A stretch of DNA of 64,000 bases. It comes from Eudromia elegans. Its lineage: Eukaryota > Chordata > Aves > Tinamiformes > Tinamidae. The number at the start of each line of letters is the position of its first letter. Position 1 is the stretch's first letter. The translations under genes were made by a program, and so were the position numbers. Below are positions 1-13,500 of the stretch, one piece after another. The stretch covers positions 165,380 to 229,379 of the forward strand of contig PTEX01000333.1 of assembly GCA_003342815.1 (NCBI GenBank). The letters run 5' to 3'. The notes under the pieces are model-generated. The model made no database searches. It was not told the DNA's origin and saw only the letters and a list, made by a program, of their open reading frames with translations.

Positions 1-638
1 TATTCCAGCTTTTGAATGTCTTGTATATACAAGTATGTATTAGCAAAATTTATCTGCTATCCTTAAAGATCGTTTAGGGCAACTGTTTTTCCCTAGGTCA
101 GGTTCTGCAGTTTTGATTTACTGCCTGCTTGTGATTTCCCTGTCCTGTGAATCCCATTGAAGCAGCGTTTCCTGTGTTCCCTCTGCTGGCTCTGCAGCAG
201 CAGTTCACTAACAAGCGCAGTTAGCAAGAGCTGTGCACAGCAAAAGTGTCTTGCCATGGGACAGCCACTAGATTGTTGCTTATAGCACTCAGGATAATAT
301 AATCTCCATGCAAAACTGTAAAAAAAAAATTAAAAAAAAGCTGCATAAAAGGAAAAAGAGGATAAAATTAGTACAAAAAGGATTTATTTTCAAAGCTGTA
401 GGCATTTCCAAATGAAAGCAAAGGCTTAAAAAAAAAAACAAAGCTGCAAAAAATTGTCCAGTATCCTCTTCATCAGATGTGGACAATCAAATTAAGGCAT
501 TGTGTAAAATGGGGAACATAAGCAAATTTCCCATCTTTAATGGCATGCACCACATTTGTCCCATCATTAGACATTATAAACCATTGAGAAAGAGAAAGCA
601 AGGGGTAAAACCACTCTTTGTCATGCAGCTTCTCTTAC
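1..638 (-). other. GRM1: GRM1 intron downstream of the mGluR1b exon (partial)
   Basis: This is the start of the intron leading to the long-tail terminal exon, which is outside the window. It opens with a good donor (GTAAGA). It contains A-rich runs near 320-340 and 429-440, which are T runs in the transcript. I see no further exon, repeat family or RNA gene in it. Confidence 0.7.
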
Positions 639-723
639 ACATTCACTGCAGTGTGGGATTTTTCAAAGCTGCACATGTGCCGACGGACACTGGCTGGTGG
701 GCGAGAACTCTGGCTGCCTCTTC
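639..723 (-). CDS. GRM1: GRM1 85-bp cassette exon encoding the mGluR1b (short) C-terminal tail
   Basis: Read on the minus strand, the acceptor TTCCATCTTCAG is followed by G, which completes the split Lys887 codon (AA|G) from the 7TM exon. Then come KRQPEFSPTSQCPSAHVQL and a TGA stop at 663-665. Coding is 663-723; 639-662 is 3'UTR. The donor is GTAAGA at 633-638, so the exon is exactly 85 bp, the size I recall for the mammalian mGluR1b cassette. Including it gives a 906-residue receptor (886 + 20), the known mGluR1b length; skipping it leads to the long mGluR1a tail that binds Homer. The short tail lacks the Homer motif, and in this form the upstream RRKK limits surface delivery (family knowledge). 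A pyrimidine-rich tract (TCTTTTTCTTTTCC) precedes the acceptor and could bind PTB-like regulators (inference). Confidence 0.93.
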
Positions 724-3484
724 CTGAAGATGGAAAAGAAAAAGACACCCATGAGTGGTTATACACATGTGCACACATGGTGGCTAGACCACTCAATAGG
801 GTGCCTGTCTCTCGCCTGCTTCTCAATGTCGCTGTGGCCTTCCCCACCTTTCCTCCTCTTGGTCATCGTGGCAGTCACCTCAGCTTCCATAGTGGTTCCC
901 ATTTGCCCAATGTGGCATTGGTTAAAATAGGTTCTCGTGGGTTTCTCCCTATGCTTGCCACTGAACTCTGATGGCCTCCTGTGCCAGATGGCCAAGGCTG
1001 CAGCGCATTTAGCTGTCAGCGGGAATTCTCCCCTGGCATTCTCTGTGCAGGGGGAAATGATGGAAAAGGAGCATCTGTCTTTCTCATCTAACAACATTAC
1101 TGCAAGTTTTTTCTAGTGGAGTTTTTAGTATACGCTCAATTCCTGCTTTTTATCTGTGACTCTCGTTTGCTTATTCTGCTTTTCTAAATGTTTCTTGTAA
1201 TGCAGGCTGTAGCTGAATAGTCATTTGCTTTCGTTATATGTGATTTCACTACCTGTCTCCCCTTTTGCTCATTGATACATTGGCCTTATTGAGATAGATA
1301 CACAAAAATTGAAGGGTCTCCTAGACGCTCTTATCTGCAATTTGGTAATTCCAAAAGGGATTTCAGATTGCAGTTTTCAGCCATTAATATAAAAAAAATT
1401 CTAATTTATCTTCTCCTCTGCCTTAACCTTGGAAATGGATGTAAGCTGTCATCTGCCTTTCCCAGTTTCAGTATAAATATATACACATACGCATGTGCTT
1501 TGACAAAAATCTCAGGTATTTTTGCACATGGAATGTATCAATGAATTTCTGAAAAAAAAAAAAAAAGCAAAACACAAAAAAATTGCTGCTGTATTGCAAA
1601 TAAAATGCAAATCAAAATTCAGCATTTCTCCCAGTCAAACAGTCATAATGCATGCTTGCCAGACTTCTGTTTATCTCAAAAATAAACAGATTAATGGACG
1701 GTATGTACATATATTACATATGAAGTAAATCTGCTAATGAGCCCAAAAAAGCCATTCTTCTCACCACACAGTAATGAACAGTACAGACTGATGTACACAG
1801 AAATACATGCATACCCATTTTGGAGATGCGAATTGAAGTGGGAGCTTCCTTGTGAACTATTATAAATAAAACACAAATAAGACACTACCGAGCAATTTTG
1901 TAAACCTACCCCCTTTGCAGTCTCTAGAGTAATTCAGCTCCTTACCAGGAGTAATGAGATACCTTAGATTTGACGATTTAAAGGCAATCATAATTAGGAA
2001 CTTAGCTACCATGACTGTTCCCACACCTTATTAAACTTATAGAGATTGTAGAGCTTAAACATCAAACATTAAGTATTAAACAACACATCCAGCATTTCTA
2101 CAGATCTTCAGTTTTCTTCATTTACTGACAGAACAAGAACGTTTTACTTTTTGTGGAAATGGTGAGTCATGTGTTATTCCTGCTTGTTAAAAAATCAGAA
2201 AAGAGTAGTTTATTCAGTCACAGGAGCTAATGTCACAAGACCAGTAGCAACTTGCAGTCAGTTAATCAGAAAAATCCAGCCCTGAATGTATTTCACACAG
2301 GTGTGAGAGCTGCACATGCAGGGGAAGGCACACAGCTCCAGAGAGCCTTGGTCAGGGACAATGAAGAAGGCAGAAAACTTTCATTTCAGAGCACCACCTG
2401 GATCCCTGATCCTGATGAGGCTCTACCACCTTTACCAGGAGTCCCTTTGCTGCTACAGTTTGCAGTCACTTTTGGCTTCTTTAAATGCATCCTGTGCTTC
2501 CTTCCCTCTCTTTCTCCTTATTCAGATGTATTCCCACAGTGACAATATTTTGCTCTCCAGTCTCCAGCATGAAAGGAGGAAATAAGTTGCTTCCTAGATG
2601 CTCCAGAAAAACATCTTTGTTCACAAACCAGCAAGCTCTTCTCTAACTGTGGCCACAGCTGCTCTCCTCAGCCCAAATCAAATACCGCTATTACAAGTAC
2701 ATTACATTACCCCCTAGATGCCCCAGCAGGGTTGCATCCTGTCATTAAAATGCTCCACCAAATCAGTGGCTTGTCTCTTAGCCAAGGTCAAGGGGTACCT
2801 CCCATACGGAGGTACACTCAGTGGCATATACACTGCTGGAACCAGCTCTGCATCGCATGGCTCAGGCTTCGGCAGAATTTGGATTTTGTGTTTACAGGGA
2901 AATTTGGATATATATACTGGTACAGCAAATGTAGTGAGTGTGTTGACTATATCTCAGCGAATTATTTTCTAATCATCAAATTGTTCTCAAATATATAAAT
3001 AATAATAAAAACTTTTTCTATGCTAAATTTGAAACATTCTTCGAGGCTTGCTTTGCATTTTGCTAATGTGCAATAATACTACAGAATTCTGATCCAGGAT
3101 TGGTGCTTGGATCTCCGGACCTCTCTATTTTTAATTATAATAATATTTTCTCTCTTCCTCCCAGTCTTACAGGCAGTGATGACACTTCACATATATTTTT
3201 TCCTGGTTACTGGAAAATTAATCTGCCCATCTTTGCAAAACTATCATTAAAAAGCCATTTCTGGAGCAGTCTTCTCAAAGATATGGATAATTCCTGCTGA
3301 GTCAATGACACTTATTAGAGTCCTGAGCCCAGGCAAGTGGACTTGCTGTGTATTTGAATGAGGACTAGGTGACCATAATGAATGCTTTTTAATGAACCCC
3401 AGGGTGCAGTAACACAGCCCCTGTCCCAGAAACCGCAGTGGCAATGCAGAGGGTCCCTGAAGGATGCTGATTAATTGATTAATT

Positions 3485-4529
3485 AATAGAATAACAGAAT
3501 CCTAAAGGTTGGAAGGGACCTCTAGAGGTCATCTAGTCCAACCCCCATGCACACACAGGGTCCCCTAGAGCATGTGGCACAGGGTGATGTCCAGGCGGGT
3601 TTGGAAGATCTCCAGAGAAGGAGACTCCACCACCTCTCTGGGCAGCCTGTTCCAGGGCTCTGTCACCCTCACTGTTAAGAAATTCTTCCTCACGTTCCTG
3701 TGGAACTTTTGGTGCCTCAATTTGTGGCCGTTTCCTCTAGTTCTATCACTGGCCACCACTGAGAAGTGGTCAGCCCCCTCCTCCTCACTCCCTCCCTTGA
3801 GATATTTATATATGTTGATCAGGTTCCCTCCCAGCCTTCTCTTCTCCAGGCTGAACAGGCCCAGCTCTCTCAGCCTTTGCTCATAGGGCAGATGTTCCAG
3901 GCCCCTAATCATCTTCGTGGCCCTGCGCTGGACTCTCTCTAGCAGCTCCACATCCCTCCTGCACTGTGGAGCCCAGAACTGCACGCAGTACTCGAGGTGC
4001 GGCCTCACCAGGGCTGAGTAGAGAGGCAGAATCACCTCCCTCGACCTGCTGGAGACGCTCTGCTTAATGCACCCCAAGATCCCATTGGCCTTCTTGGCCA
4101 CGAGGGCACACTGCTGCCTCATGGTCAGCTTGTCGTCCACCATGACGCCCAGGTCCCTCTCTGCGGGGCTGCTCTCCAGGAGGTCGGTCCCCAGCCTGTA
4201 GGCGTGTCTAGGGTTATTCCTCCCCAGGTGCAGGACCCTACACTTGCCCTTGTTGAACTTCATGAGGTTACTCGCCGCCCAGCTGTCCAGTGTGTCCAGG
4301 TCCCTCTGGATGGCAGCGCAGCCCTCAGGGCTGTCAGCTATTCCTCCCAGCTTAGTATCATCAGCAAACTTGCTGAGGGAGCACTCCATCCCTTCATCCA
4401 GGTCATTAATGAATAAATTGAACAGGACCAGACCAAAGACTGACCCATGGGGGACAGCATTAACCACAGGCCTCCAGCTGGACTAGGCACCACTGATAAC
4501 CGCTCTCTGAGCCCTGTCATTCAGCCAAT
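3485..4529 (-). mobile_element. CR1 LINE, 5'-truncated, with intact 3' part of the reverse-transcriptase ORF
   Basis: The minus strand carries a 300-codon open frame (3565-4467). It starts at the [16 protein letters not shown] segment of the reverse transcriptase, continues through the catalytic FADDTKL box (the YxDD-type motif, about 4340-4360) and thumb region ([14 protein letters not shown]), and ends with the usual CR1 C-terminus LCHML and a TAG. The ~65-bp 3'UTR keeps the GGTTGGAAGGGACC-type block and ends in octamers ATTCTGTT and ATTCTATT at 3485-3500. Recognisable CR1 sequence stops near 4529, so the 5' part of the RT domain, the endonuclease and ORF1 are missing: the element cannot mobilise itself. 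It lies in the same orientation as GRM1. Confidence 0.95.
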
Positions 4530-7500
4530 AAATTGAATAACTTTATGTTTTTTGAAGCATAAAAAAAATCTTTCTAGCCAGTTGGTCAGAATTCAGGCAA
4601 GGTAACCGACCTGATGAAATCTGCAGCAAAGAATATAAAGGGTCTGAGGGAAGACTCACTGTTGCCTCATCTCATGAGGCCAACATCTGTGTCAAGGCTG
4701 TAGGAAAGTATAAACTGCTATTGGTAATGCTTTGTGTCTGAGCAGCTATGAAACTAGAGACATTCACCTACTGCTCTGGAATTATTTCCTCTGCTCTCCA
4801 GACTCCCCAAACAGACACAAATTGAATGAATCTGTCTGGCATCCAAAATAACTGAAATGCAGGACACTGTGCTGCTTATCATCTGAGCTCACAGCCAGAG
4901 AACCTCCTCACTAGATACTGTCCATCTGAGAAATACTTCCATGTTCCCCATAGTCAAAAATATACAGAAAAGCTTGCCCTCATTTTTTGTGCAATTGAAT
5001 TTGAGACCAGTGAGTACCAGAAAGATAGCAAAGTGAGAAGGGATTTCAAGAGAAGCAGTGATAATATTATGCTGATACTTACAGTGGCACGATAGCCCTG
5101 AGTCGTTCCTTAGGATTTAATAACTTTTATATAACCCTTAGATTTAACATGGAAGGAGAAAAGCTTTGTGCCACCTTATCCTCTGCAGGACCTAACCCTT
5201 TCCCACACTTCACATACCAGCATTCAAAGCAATTGCCCTCTCCACTCCCATAAAATGAGTTAGCAACAGTATGAGCTTTCTGGCCCACTTTTCATTTCTT
5301 TGGCCCTCCAGCAGTGTGCAAGGTGACAGGGGACGTGAGCATTCATTACATGTCGCAGAATCAGATGGGTGATGTTCTTGACTAAATACCCACCCCAAAT
5401 CCTCTCAAAACCTCTTCCCAAGCATCTTCCCAAGCAGAAACTGTTTCATTTTCTGATGTTTATGTCCTTGAAAGTTCAGGCTTTATGTATGGTTTTCAGG
5501 GCCAGATATGAGTATAAAAAGAAGCGAGCGCATGCCCTCCTCCTGCAGGATTTGGAACTGAATTTCGATACCTTTTGTGCAGAGCCAGGATCTGACAGAA
5601 GATCTCTGCAATATATTTCATTAAACTGACCGGGGAGGCTGGGAACACAGACAAGTTTTCAGTGCAAAAATTCATTTTAAAATGCCAGCCATTAGTTCTG
5701 AGCTAAGGGAAGGTTGGTATAATCACTCAATGTTTTAATATAATTATGCTAATCAAGTAGGCTAATCAATTAGGCAGTAGCTTTTAAAAAGGTTTTATTA
5801 TTATTTTTTTGAGAGAAAAGAATCACAAACAGCTATGGAACAAAGGGAGCTGAGAGCGGGAGGGAGGTTCTAGGGTCATTTGTCAAATGCAGCATCCGTG
5901 CCCTCCCGTGGCTGCTCGTGCACAGCCCTGGGTGCCCGCACAACTGCAGATGCAACTGCCCACTGACCTGGCAGGGAGTGACAGGAGTCACTAATCTGGG
6001 TCAAAACTAAGATCTAGGAGAAAAAAAAAAAAAAAGAAGTTAGTTTTCCAAACTAACCAATTCCCTGCTGCTGGTGCGTATGGCCACCCAGGCACTTGCC
6101 CCTGCACAACGCAGGCTGAGGAAAGCTTTGGATGACATTTCTGGCTTACAGCAGCTTACAGCATTTGCGGGCTTACAGGCTATGATAGCTCCAAATCAGC
6201 TGCATGCAAATCTCTCAGCTATCCAGGCCAGTGAGGGAGAGGTTTAGATAACCTGTATAAACCTACTTAAATGTAAAGATACATAAAGATTTTGGATAAC
6301 ATGAGAAAGTGAGGGAGGGAAGACCTCTGAGATGGCACAGAGACCACAGAGACGCCCGGCTCACACAGCACATTCCCCCTCAAGAATAGCCCCTTCTCAG
6401 TCTGCACCAAAGAAATAAAAACCTGCTCTGGGGGCTTGCTCAGACCCTGGGATTTGCTTATTTGTTTGTGTGTGTTTTGCTGCTGGCTTTCTGTCTGGTT
6501 GATTGGGTTGGCATTTTTTTTTTTTTTTGGATGCAGAAAAATGGGCCATGTGAAGAGCAGTAGGTTCAATAAGTTCCTTTTTCCAAACACTCAGCTGAAC
6601 CAGGCTGAATTGAACTACCTGAAATGAGCTAAGTTCTGCCATGGAAAGAAAGAGAAGGGACTGTCAGAATAGCCAGAAGGGAACGTAAAGAAAAGAATGG
6701 ACACAGACTAGCAGGAGATTTAAATACGAAAAGAAAGAGTGTCTGAAGTTCCAAACTTGAACCCATTAAGGATTATGAAAGATAAATAGTTTGCAAACAC
6801 AGTGCAATAGAGAGAGAAGTCAGCCTTACTAGCTAGAAGGTGGATGGGCTTGTGAGTCTCTGGGGATAGGTAGGACTGACTAAAGTAAAATGGGGGGGAA
6901 AATCAACAAATTTCCTATTCTACTAGTGAAGAGTTGCTAGATTCAGATCACGGTTTTGTGCTTGTTTTGTTAAGAGGTTAGGATCAGCTTTGACATCTCT
7001 GGCTTACAGTGTTGCAACAAAGCAGAGTAAACGCAGCGGTTTCCTGACGGAAGGGACAATTCTCCGTCCTGCCCTCAAGACCAGGGGGGCACGGGCAGCT
7101 TCTCTGGTGCTGGCATTAGTGGATGTCTGATCTTGCGGAAATTTGGTTCAAGAGCAAGCAAGGAGACAAAGATTCACTTTTTTTTTTTTTTCCTGTAAAT
7201 TTATTTTACAAAGTGGCAGAAAGCCACGTCCTGCATGCCAAGAAAAAACCCAAATCCCCAAAATCATGAAGTAGAGAAGGAGAAACAGCATTAGGAGACA
7301 GTAGTGAAGCTAGTATGCTAGAAATGCTAAGTTGTTTATAATACAGTGATAAGAAACCTAGAGTTTTCAGTTTGAAGGTGGGCTTTAAAGAGACAAATTG
7401 TGTGATTACTTCTAGCCTGCACAGTTGTTTGCTGCTTGCAGTGATAATGTCTTTTAACCTGTGCTTGTCAAGTGTGGGAGGCTGAATGGCAGAGCACACA

Positions 7501-10500
7501 TACGCTTTGAAAAATTAGCTAACTTGTATTTCAAAATTAAGTATTCTTTGAAAACTTTAGAGACAGATATTCTGCTGATACAACATACTTTGCTTTCCTT
7601 TTCAGCCCACACTTAAAGTGGTTTCTTATAGTCCTTTGACAAAGCAGAGAAAATAACCACTTTTTTCTGTTGGTCATAATTATTACTGTTTCTTTGACAG
7701 TGGATGTCTTCTATGTGGATGTTAAATTTGCCATAAAACCTGTAACAATTCTGGAAGATATTTTCCCATTTTCAAAAATATTCCTTGATCTGGTAGCACA
7801 GATAGCCGGGGGAAGTGGCCTATGCTGCCTCTGGTAAGAATTGTTTCAAAACCTTCCTAGGATAGGAAAGAGTCTTGCAGAACATCACCATATTATACTT
7901 AAAATGCAAATATACTTAATAATATAAGTAACTATGAGGCATGGTGAGAGCAGGCATCATCTTCACTGATCTGCTTTGAAACATTACCCATCAACACACC
8001 AACATGTGGGCCTCCTCCCAGAGCAGACAAAGCATGCGTGCTAATGTCACCCACGGAGGCCCTACAGGCACTGTGACATGTAGAGTAATGCAGCACTTAG
8101 GCAAAAACTAGGTAAGCAGGATAAAATTCTACTCAGAAGATTAAATTCCCACCGTATGGAAAACCATTCATATCTGACCAGGGAACTATACAATCTGTTA
8201 AGAAAGATTGACCATCTTCTCTCCCCAGGAGAGCAATTTCCCTCCAAATTACACAGGTTTGCCAAAATACAGGCAAGTTCTTGGCATGGTTCTGCAGCAT
8301 CTACAGTTCTGCTTGCAGCGTTTTGTTATATGGAAGCAAAAGGGATCTCGCTGCAGGCAGGCCTGAGCTCCCCAGATGAGCCAGACGAAGCCTTTTCACA
8401 GCAGCAAAAAAGGGGAAGTCAAAGAGGGCCGTCCTGCTCTCGGGCTCTTACGTGCTCATGTCTCCCTGAGCATGAAAAAGGATTAAGTAAGCAGTAGTCC
8501 TGCATTTCATACTAGTAACTCTACACCAAATTGCTGGGATGTATTAAGATTTTTTAAAAATCAATATTAGTGATAGGGGAAAAAAAAAAGGCTAACATTA
8601 TATACACACATATACCAATAACCTTTTAATGTTTTATAGCCTTATCCTCATCTAGAGAATATAACAGATCCAAATGTTATCCCTCAGCACTTGACTTTAT
8701 CTCTTTATCTTGACTTTTTGTCTCTAAATTAACTCAAGATTTATGAAATTGCAAAGTGACTCAGTGATCCCCATAGAATATCCTGTGTGTTTATTCTAGC
8801 AAGTATTTGAACATGATTTATCCTGTGTTCATGAAATGTCACAGTTCGACTTGCTTCTGCTAAGAGGAGGTGAATAACTGAAGCACAGTGCTGAGACATC
8901 ACATCCCGGAGGACAGGAAGGAGGTAAACGCAGTCTTGACTCCAAAATCTTACAGTAGCTTCTCTCAGACTTTGTATTTTAGTTTTTTATTCTGTTTCCA
9001 CTTTAAACACTGAATTAAATAAAGAAATGTCTGATATGTGTGTTTTTAAATGATATTTCAGATCCTCCCACCACAAATTATATTATTTGTTTATGTGCTT
9101 ACGGGAGTTTGAGTCTGATTTCTACATGTAAAATAGGGAAATACCCAGGCATTTAGATACTCATCAGGAAGCAAACTTCAACACATTTTATTTACCTGAC
9201 ATTCTTAACAGGAGAAGATTCCTTTTGTATTTTTATCACAGAGAGACTTCTAACCAAAGCAGCACGAAATTATGGCACTATGCAGATAAACATCTGCTTA
9301 TACCTACATATGAAGGCAACTGTTTCTATCACACACTGTTGACTTGGTGTATTTTATAGCGTCCTGACTGGATTGTTATGAGTGTTCTTCAGAATAAAAA
9401 TGCAATAAATAATAAATACAAATACAGAAAAACAAGGAAATGTAATAAGTGACCCAGTCAAGCAAGAAATTAAATTACAACTGGGATTCTTATTCCTATG
9501 TTTTATGCCAGAAAAGATGCTCACCTTCCTCAGGCTTTTGGGAGTCCTGTTGTTGTTTCCTTTAAGTCAGGAAGCGAAACATAACTGTGAGGCTCCCCTC
9601 CGATAGGATTATCTGTCTATGCATCCCTGTGCTTAACTGCTGAGATTCGTTATGCAAAGCTGCTTCTGAGGAACGGAGGGAATTGTATAAAATCTCACAC
9701 AACAGCTCTTTCATCCAAATAAAAACCAGTTCTGATGAGTGACAAAGAAGTCTGGATGGGAGCCTGGGATACAGGTACCATGTCCTATGAACAAATTCAA
9801 AATTATCCAGATCGTTTTTGAGATGATTTTGGATCCACTGCTTGTACTGGGAGTCTACTGCAAAAGTTCACTGCTTTTCTAATTTCTTTCTTTCTTTTTT
9901 TTAATGTGGTCTTGGTCAGACCCTGTTTGGCCACAGAGGGAAACTCAGAGAAATAGCACTAAATGCCCAGACCTCTTGTGCTACCTGTAAGCTTCTACTT
10001 AATGGCAATAGTCCCAATGACATTGGATATCTGATCCTGCTTTCCTTCTTCTCAGCTTGTCTTGGGAGTGACATGTACTTGGTTGTACATATCCTGGAAC
10101 TCTCTTTAGCCGGGATAATTTCTAAGGAAGCCTTATAGAGACTTAGCATTGCTCCTTATTCCCCATTAGAAGGAAAAAATAAATTCTCTATCTCCAGATA
10201 TTACATATCTACTAGACATATTTTGCACATATATGCACACACCCAAAATTTGGTATGTAATTTGTTACATAAGAACTAATTTGGTCAATGCTTATTTCAC
10301 TTTATCTCACATGGTTTGCACACAGGCTTTGGATATTTATCATGCCTCTTGGTTGTTGTTTTTATTTTTAATAAATATGATTTTTAGTATTTATTTAAAT
10401 TTCTAAAAAAAAAAGTAAGTATGGCAATAGCATAAGAAATATTTCAGTATTTATCACCTCTGGATGCCCGGGACAGAATTGCATTAAATTTATTGAAGCA

Positions 10501-13500
10501 AATGCAAATTAAAGACTACAGAGGACAATATTAGATATAATTACATGGCCCAGTTTCAATGAACAAAGCTTCAGCAGAGCTAGAGGACATTGCTCTTGGA
10601 TTATTAAGATTCAGACTCCCTTATTCAGTGTTTCTTTCCACATTTTTCACTTCAATTGTAAGAGCCCCTTTAGAAATACACAGCTATCTTCTGGGAGTTT
10701 TAAATATTCACTTAAATCAATACTCTGACGTGGGCTGAACAGCTTGACTGAGTTTGTTGAATTTTCTCGTTTGAAACGCGCATCACATACACAAAGGAAC
10801 TGGGTGAGAGCTGCTGCCTGCCACCGCACTGTGTGTCCACAAAGTCATTAACGGTTTAAACCAGCAAAGCCAGCAAATACATCAACTGCTGAGAGAGAGA
10901 GATGTTTGGTATTAACACCTTCAGTTATCCTTGGGAGTATACGAGATGCTTCTTAAAAATACACTGCAGCCTTGGAAAAATCTTGCACACTGACTTGCAG
11001 AGAAACGGCAGGGAGGGCTGCAGCGGGCAGGGGAAGCAGTCAGGTCAGGCAAGTGCAACCTACCTTCTTGCTTACAACTCTGGCGCTAGTTAATTTAAAT
11101 CAAAGCTGATCCATCTCCAGCTCTACTGTGAAAATATTTCCTTTTTTTTTTTTTTTTTCCCATTCTTTTTAACTTTCATATTATTTCCTGTTTTCAGGAC
11201 CTTACAACCTTTGTAAGGTTTCAAAACTCTGTTCCATGATACAACATAACCTTCTGGTCAGCCTTAGGATGGCTCTGCTCACCCCACATGTTCAAAGGTG
11301 TTTTTGAAAGTACCTTGGAATTTAGTGTCTTTCAAGATGTGTAACTGCTGAAATAAATGCCTTATTGTGCATGCAGCACTACTGCAGTGCATGAGAGCTT
11401 TACCTAATGCATCCATTTTCTGAATTACAAAGCAAGCCAGCTACTGTTTCTTATTAGATGCACTGATTTGTCTCTATACTGGTTTGGCAATGCCGTCAGA
11501 AAATAAAACCACAGCAAGCAGTAATCTGTACAACAAATATTTAAAGATAACCTTCAAATGCTGCAGGCTAGGTGACCTAATTTAGGACAAGAGAAAATTT
11601 TGTAGATTTGTTGTAGATTTCTCAGCTTGGGCTTGCATTCTAATGCACAGGACTGAAGTTTAACAGTATTTTCTCTTTTATAACAGATGACACAACAGTG
11701 ACCAGTTATTAATGATCCTCCTTGACAAAAGACTTTTCACTTGTTTCAAACGTCTTGATGCATTTCAGTGAGGCAGAGTGAAATATTCACAGTGTGGCTG
11801 TACCAGGTAAAGATATTTTTTTGTTTGATCTCTATATGTTAGCCTGAAGAAGCCATGAATAAAAACTTTTTTTTTTTTTTTTTTAACTTTTCATTCACGC
11901 TTCTCTCCCGTCTGCTCTTCTAAACCTCTAACTAAAAGCTGCATATTGACTGCCTGGAGTAATAACTTGAGAAAGGGAAGAGTGAATACTCCTGAGCCTC
12001 TCCTCCTGTGACAAGGCACTTGAGCTAGGTCAAGCGAGAGGCTCTAAAAGATCTGTATTTGTGCGACTGCAATTGAACACGCTGAGCATCTCAGTTTGTG
12101 GAAGCTGCAACTTTTGCCACGCTGTGCTGTGCTTTTCCTCCTTCCACCGCCACGGAAACAGTGAAACAAAATGTCCTGCCTCCAGCACCCACTTATGCTA
12201 AGATGCTTTCTGCTTGGCTTTGAAGGAAAGGAGTGTGGGGAAGAGCCCAAAGGCCTTTGTGGGCTGTGCGCTGCCAGGTGAAATGAGACCGACCCCCTGA
12301 AAGCACAGCAGCTCAGTCAGATGAAATGGTAATCATCTCAGAAAGAGTAATTGAGGAATACCTTGAGAGACTTCTATAGCTGGAAAGACCAAGGAATAGC
12401 TGTGGATTTGTTTCTTTTTCCTAACTCGTGGTAAGGGAGCAAACACGTGTTACTAGATGTAACTGAGGACACGTGTTACCTCTAGGTACCTGAGATAATC
12501 AGTTTCAAGCTAAAGAATTTTAGCATCTGGTGCAGAGGGAGAAAGGATGAAGGACAAGAACAAGCTCCTTTGAAAGAAGCCATGGAGAATGTACCAAGAG
12601 ATATTGAGTTACCCAGACACTTTTGAGGGGAGTGAAATAAAGCCATTTTGAGCAGTTGTTAGCCCAGGTGTCTATGGGATTCACCACCTAGAGCAGACAC
12701 CTGGGAAAGCAGTCTAGAGGCATGAACTGCCCATACATGTTGAAAAGATAAATACAAATTCCATGTTTGGAAATATTTTAAAATAACCACCCAGTTCTGA
12801 ATGCAAAAAGCTGGAGAAAGAAAAACTGGATGTAAATACCTTAAAATTAGAAGGGTGTATGTAGGTGGCCAAGCATTAATGTCCTGGCCACCTGTCTTGC
12901 AAGTTGTCCTTCCCATCCACACATCTTGTTTATTTATTCTGAATCATAATTCCCTAGAAGAGTGACCAGAGCCTGGCCTCTTCACCAGAAATTGAGCTAA
13001 TGACACAAAGACTCAGAAAGAACTGCTCTCCACTGCTCAGCAAGCACTAATCCTTCTCACGTTGCTGCAGCCCACCAAAACGGTGAGCGAAGAGGGGAGC
13101 ATCTCTGCATGGCTCAGGCTGCAGGTAGACTACAAGCAGAAGCCACTTAACAGACTTGCAGTCTCTAGACCTGGCTCCAGTCTTCTGTACCTGAGGAGGG
13201 TCAGTTTGAAGCAGTAGCTAGAGAAGGCAGTTTCTGAACCTTTCTCAAGAGCAACTTCTTAAATGTTGATGGTTATTTTTTCCTGGACATTGCGCAGAAT
13301 GGAGTATTGCTTCCCAGGGAGATACATCCCTGGAAAGGGCAGGAAGCCGTTCCAGTATGGATATGCATAACTGAGAGTAAGTCACACTGGGCAGGCATTC
13401 ATGTCTCCAAAGCCCTCTCTCCACTCTATCACTCCTTGCACATGCACTATACTCTTCAAGTTGATTAACCCTCACAGACTGGAGTGACATTCAAGGTCAA

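Noticed and set aside
635..1097. Several overlapping open frames on both strands (70-117 codons)
   Set aside because: The only supported coding here is the 20-codon mGluR1b tail in a different frame; the others lack homology and splice context.
5735..5775. Cluster of ATGCTAAT/CTAATCAA/CAATTAGG homeodomain- or POU-like motifs
   Set aside because: Such motifs are expected by chance in AT-rich introns, and conservation cannot be judged from one sequence.
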